From NCBI GenBank assembly GCA_031392945.1, contig JANMVT010000186.1, positions 1-5,703 of the forward strand: a stretch of DNA of 5,703 nt, given 5' to 3'. Under the pieces are notes generated by a model, which was given only the letters and a program-made list of their open reading frames with translations, ran no database searches and was not told the origin of the DNA. This DNA comes from JANYCG01 sp031392945 (GTDB taxonomy: Bacteria > Pseudomonadota > Gammaproteobacteria > Burkholderiales > Burkholderiaceae_C). The stretch's first letter is position 1; each line of letters begins with the position of its first letter. A program made the position numbers and the translations under genes. Below, piece by piece: positions 5,557 through 5,703 of the stretch.

Positions 5557-5703
5557 CTACTTAGCCCAATTTTAGGAAGCCGAATTGGATTCAGCCGAAG
5601 CTTGGCAGAAGCGGTGCGCCCTTGAAGGTGGCGACAAGTGCCTCGAAGATATTGGCTCCTTGCTTGAGCAGGGTCGCGCAATAGGATCGGATGACGCAGT
5701 AGG
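5553..5703 (-). mobile_element. Probable end of an insertion sequence (IS66-like), boundary uncertain
   Basis: The transposase-like C terminus at 5591-5703 implies that the element's downstream end lies between 5590 and the arginase promoter. Read inward on the plus strand, GTAACTACTTAGCCC from 5553 is a candidate terminal inverted repeat: IS66-family ends often start with GTAA, which is known of the family, but no partner end is inside the window. The element continues past the right edge. The boundary is inferred. Confidence 0.35.
5591..5703 (-). CDS. Transposase C-terminal fragment, probably IS66 family (5' end outside window)
   Basis: Thirty-six codons and a TGA (5593-5591) read in from the right edge on the minus strand: VIRSYCATLLKQGANIFEAL, then VATFKGAPLLP and a short end. 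The RSY...KQG...EAL...F.G.P pattern is what I associate with the C-terminal tail of IS66-type DDE transposases (TnpC). The fragment is too short to place firmly, and other transposase families cannot be excluded. It lies 130 bases upstream of the arginase start and in the same orientation. The rest of the gene is outside the window, so intactness cannot be judged. Confidence 0.5.
   Translation of the reverse strand, partial: YCVIRSYCATLLKQGANIFEALVATFKGAPLLPSFG

Noticed and set aside
5487..5681. 64-codon open frame on the minus strand
   Set aside because: It overlaps the transposase-like tail in another frame and the arginase promoter region, with no family resemblance.
1..5703. CRISPR array, tRNA, rRNA, phage genes or a defence system
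   Set aside because: No spaced direct repeats, no tRNA-like or rRNA-like sequence, and no nuclease, helicase, toxin or phage structural motifs were seen on either strand.

Overview
The window looks like chromosomal DNA from a beta-proteobacterium, most likely order Burkholderiales and perhaps family Comamonadaceae. This is inferred from the GC-rich coding sequence, a Bug/TctC-type solute-binding protein without its membrane partners, a MmgE/PrpD protein, a carnitine-CoA-ligase-like enzyme next to a quinone-oxidoreductase-like gene, and short A/T-loop palindromes in AT-rich intergenic gaps. The genus cannot be fixed from the sequence alone.

Layout. Plus strand, left side: the C-terminal 283 codons of an AMP-forming acyl-CoA synthetase (CaiC-like) run in from the left edge and overlap by one base (TGATG) a medium-chain dehydrogenase/reductase gene. 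That second gene is broken: its N-terminal catalytic domain is followed directly, in another frame, by the last ~50 residues of the same family, so the NAD(P)-binding Rossmann domain is missing. A stem-loop at 1342-1371 marks the convergence with the minus-strand genes.

Minus strand, read right to left: (a) the last 36 codons of what looks like an IS66-like transposase enter from the right edge; (b) arginase (rocF) and, 8 bases later, a Bug-type periplasmic binding protein with a signal peptide form a tight pair, followed by a possible stem-loop terminator; (c) after a 187-base gap with a promoter-like sequence and a palindrome, a MmgE/PrpD-family protein is followed 25 bases later by an Ivy-like (C-type lysozyme inhibitor) protein that carries CKPHDC but has no visible signal peptide.

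How the parts may work together. The arginase pair suggests catabolism of arginine to ornithine and urea, with a co-transcribed uptake or sensing protein of unknown ligand. MmgE/PrpD proteins act on 2-methylcitrate-like or other carboxylic acids, and the ligase/reductase pair belongs to acyl-CoA metabolism, so the window is mostly small-molecule catabolism. The Ivy-like gene is the outlier. I see no complete new multi-gene system. The points most worth a second look are the gutted reductase gene, the leaderless Ivy-like protein in a metabolic operon, and a possible insertion-sequence end lying at the arginase promoter.
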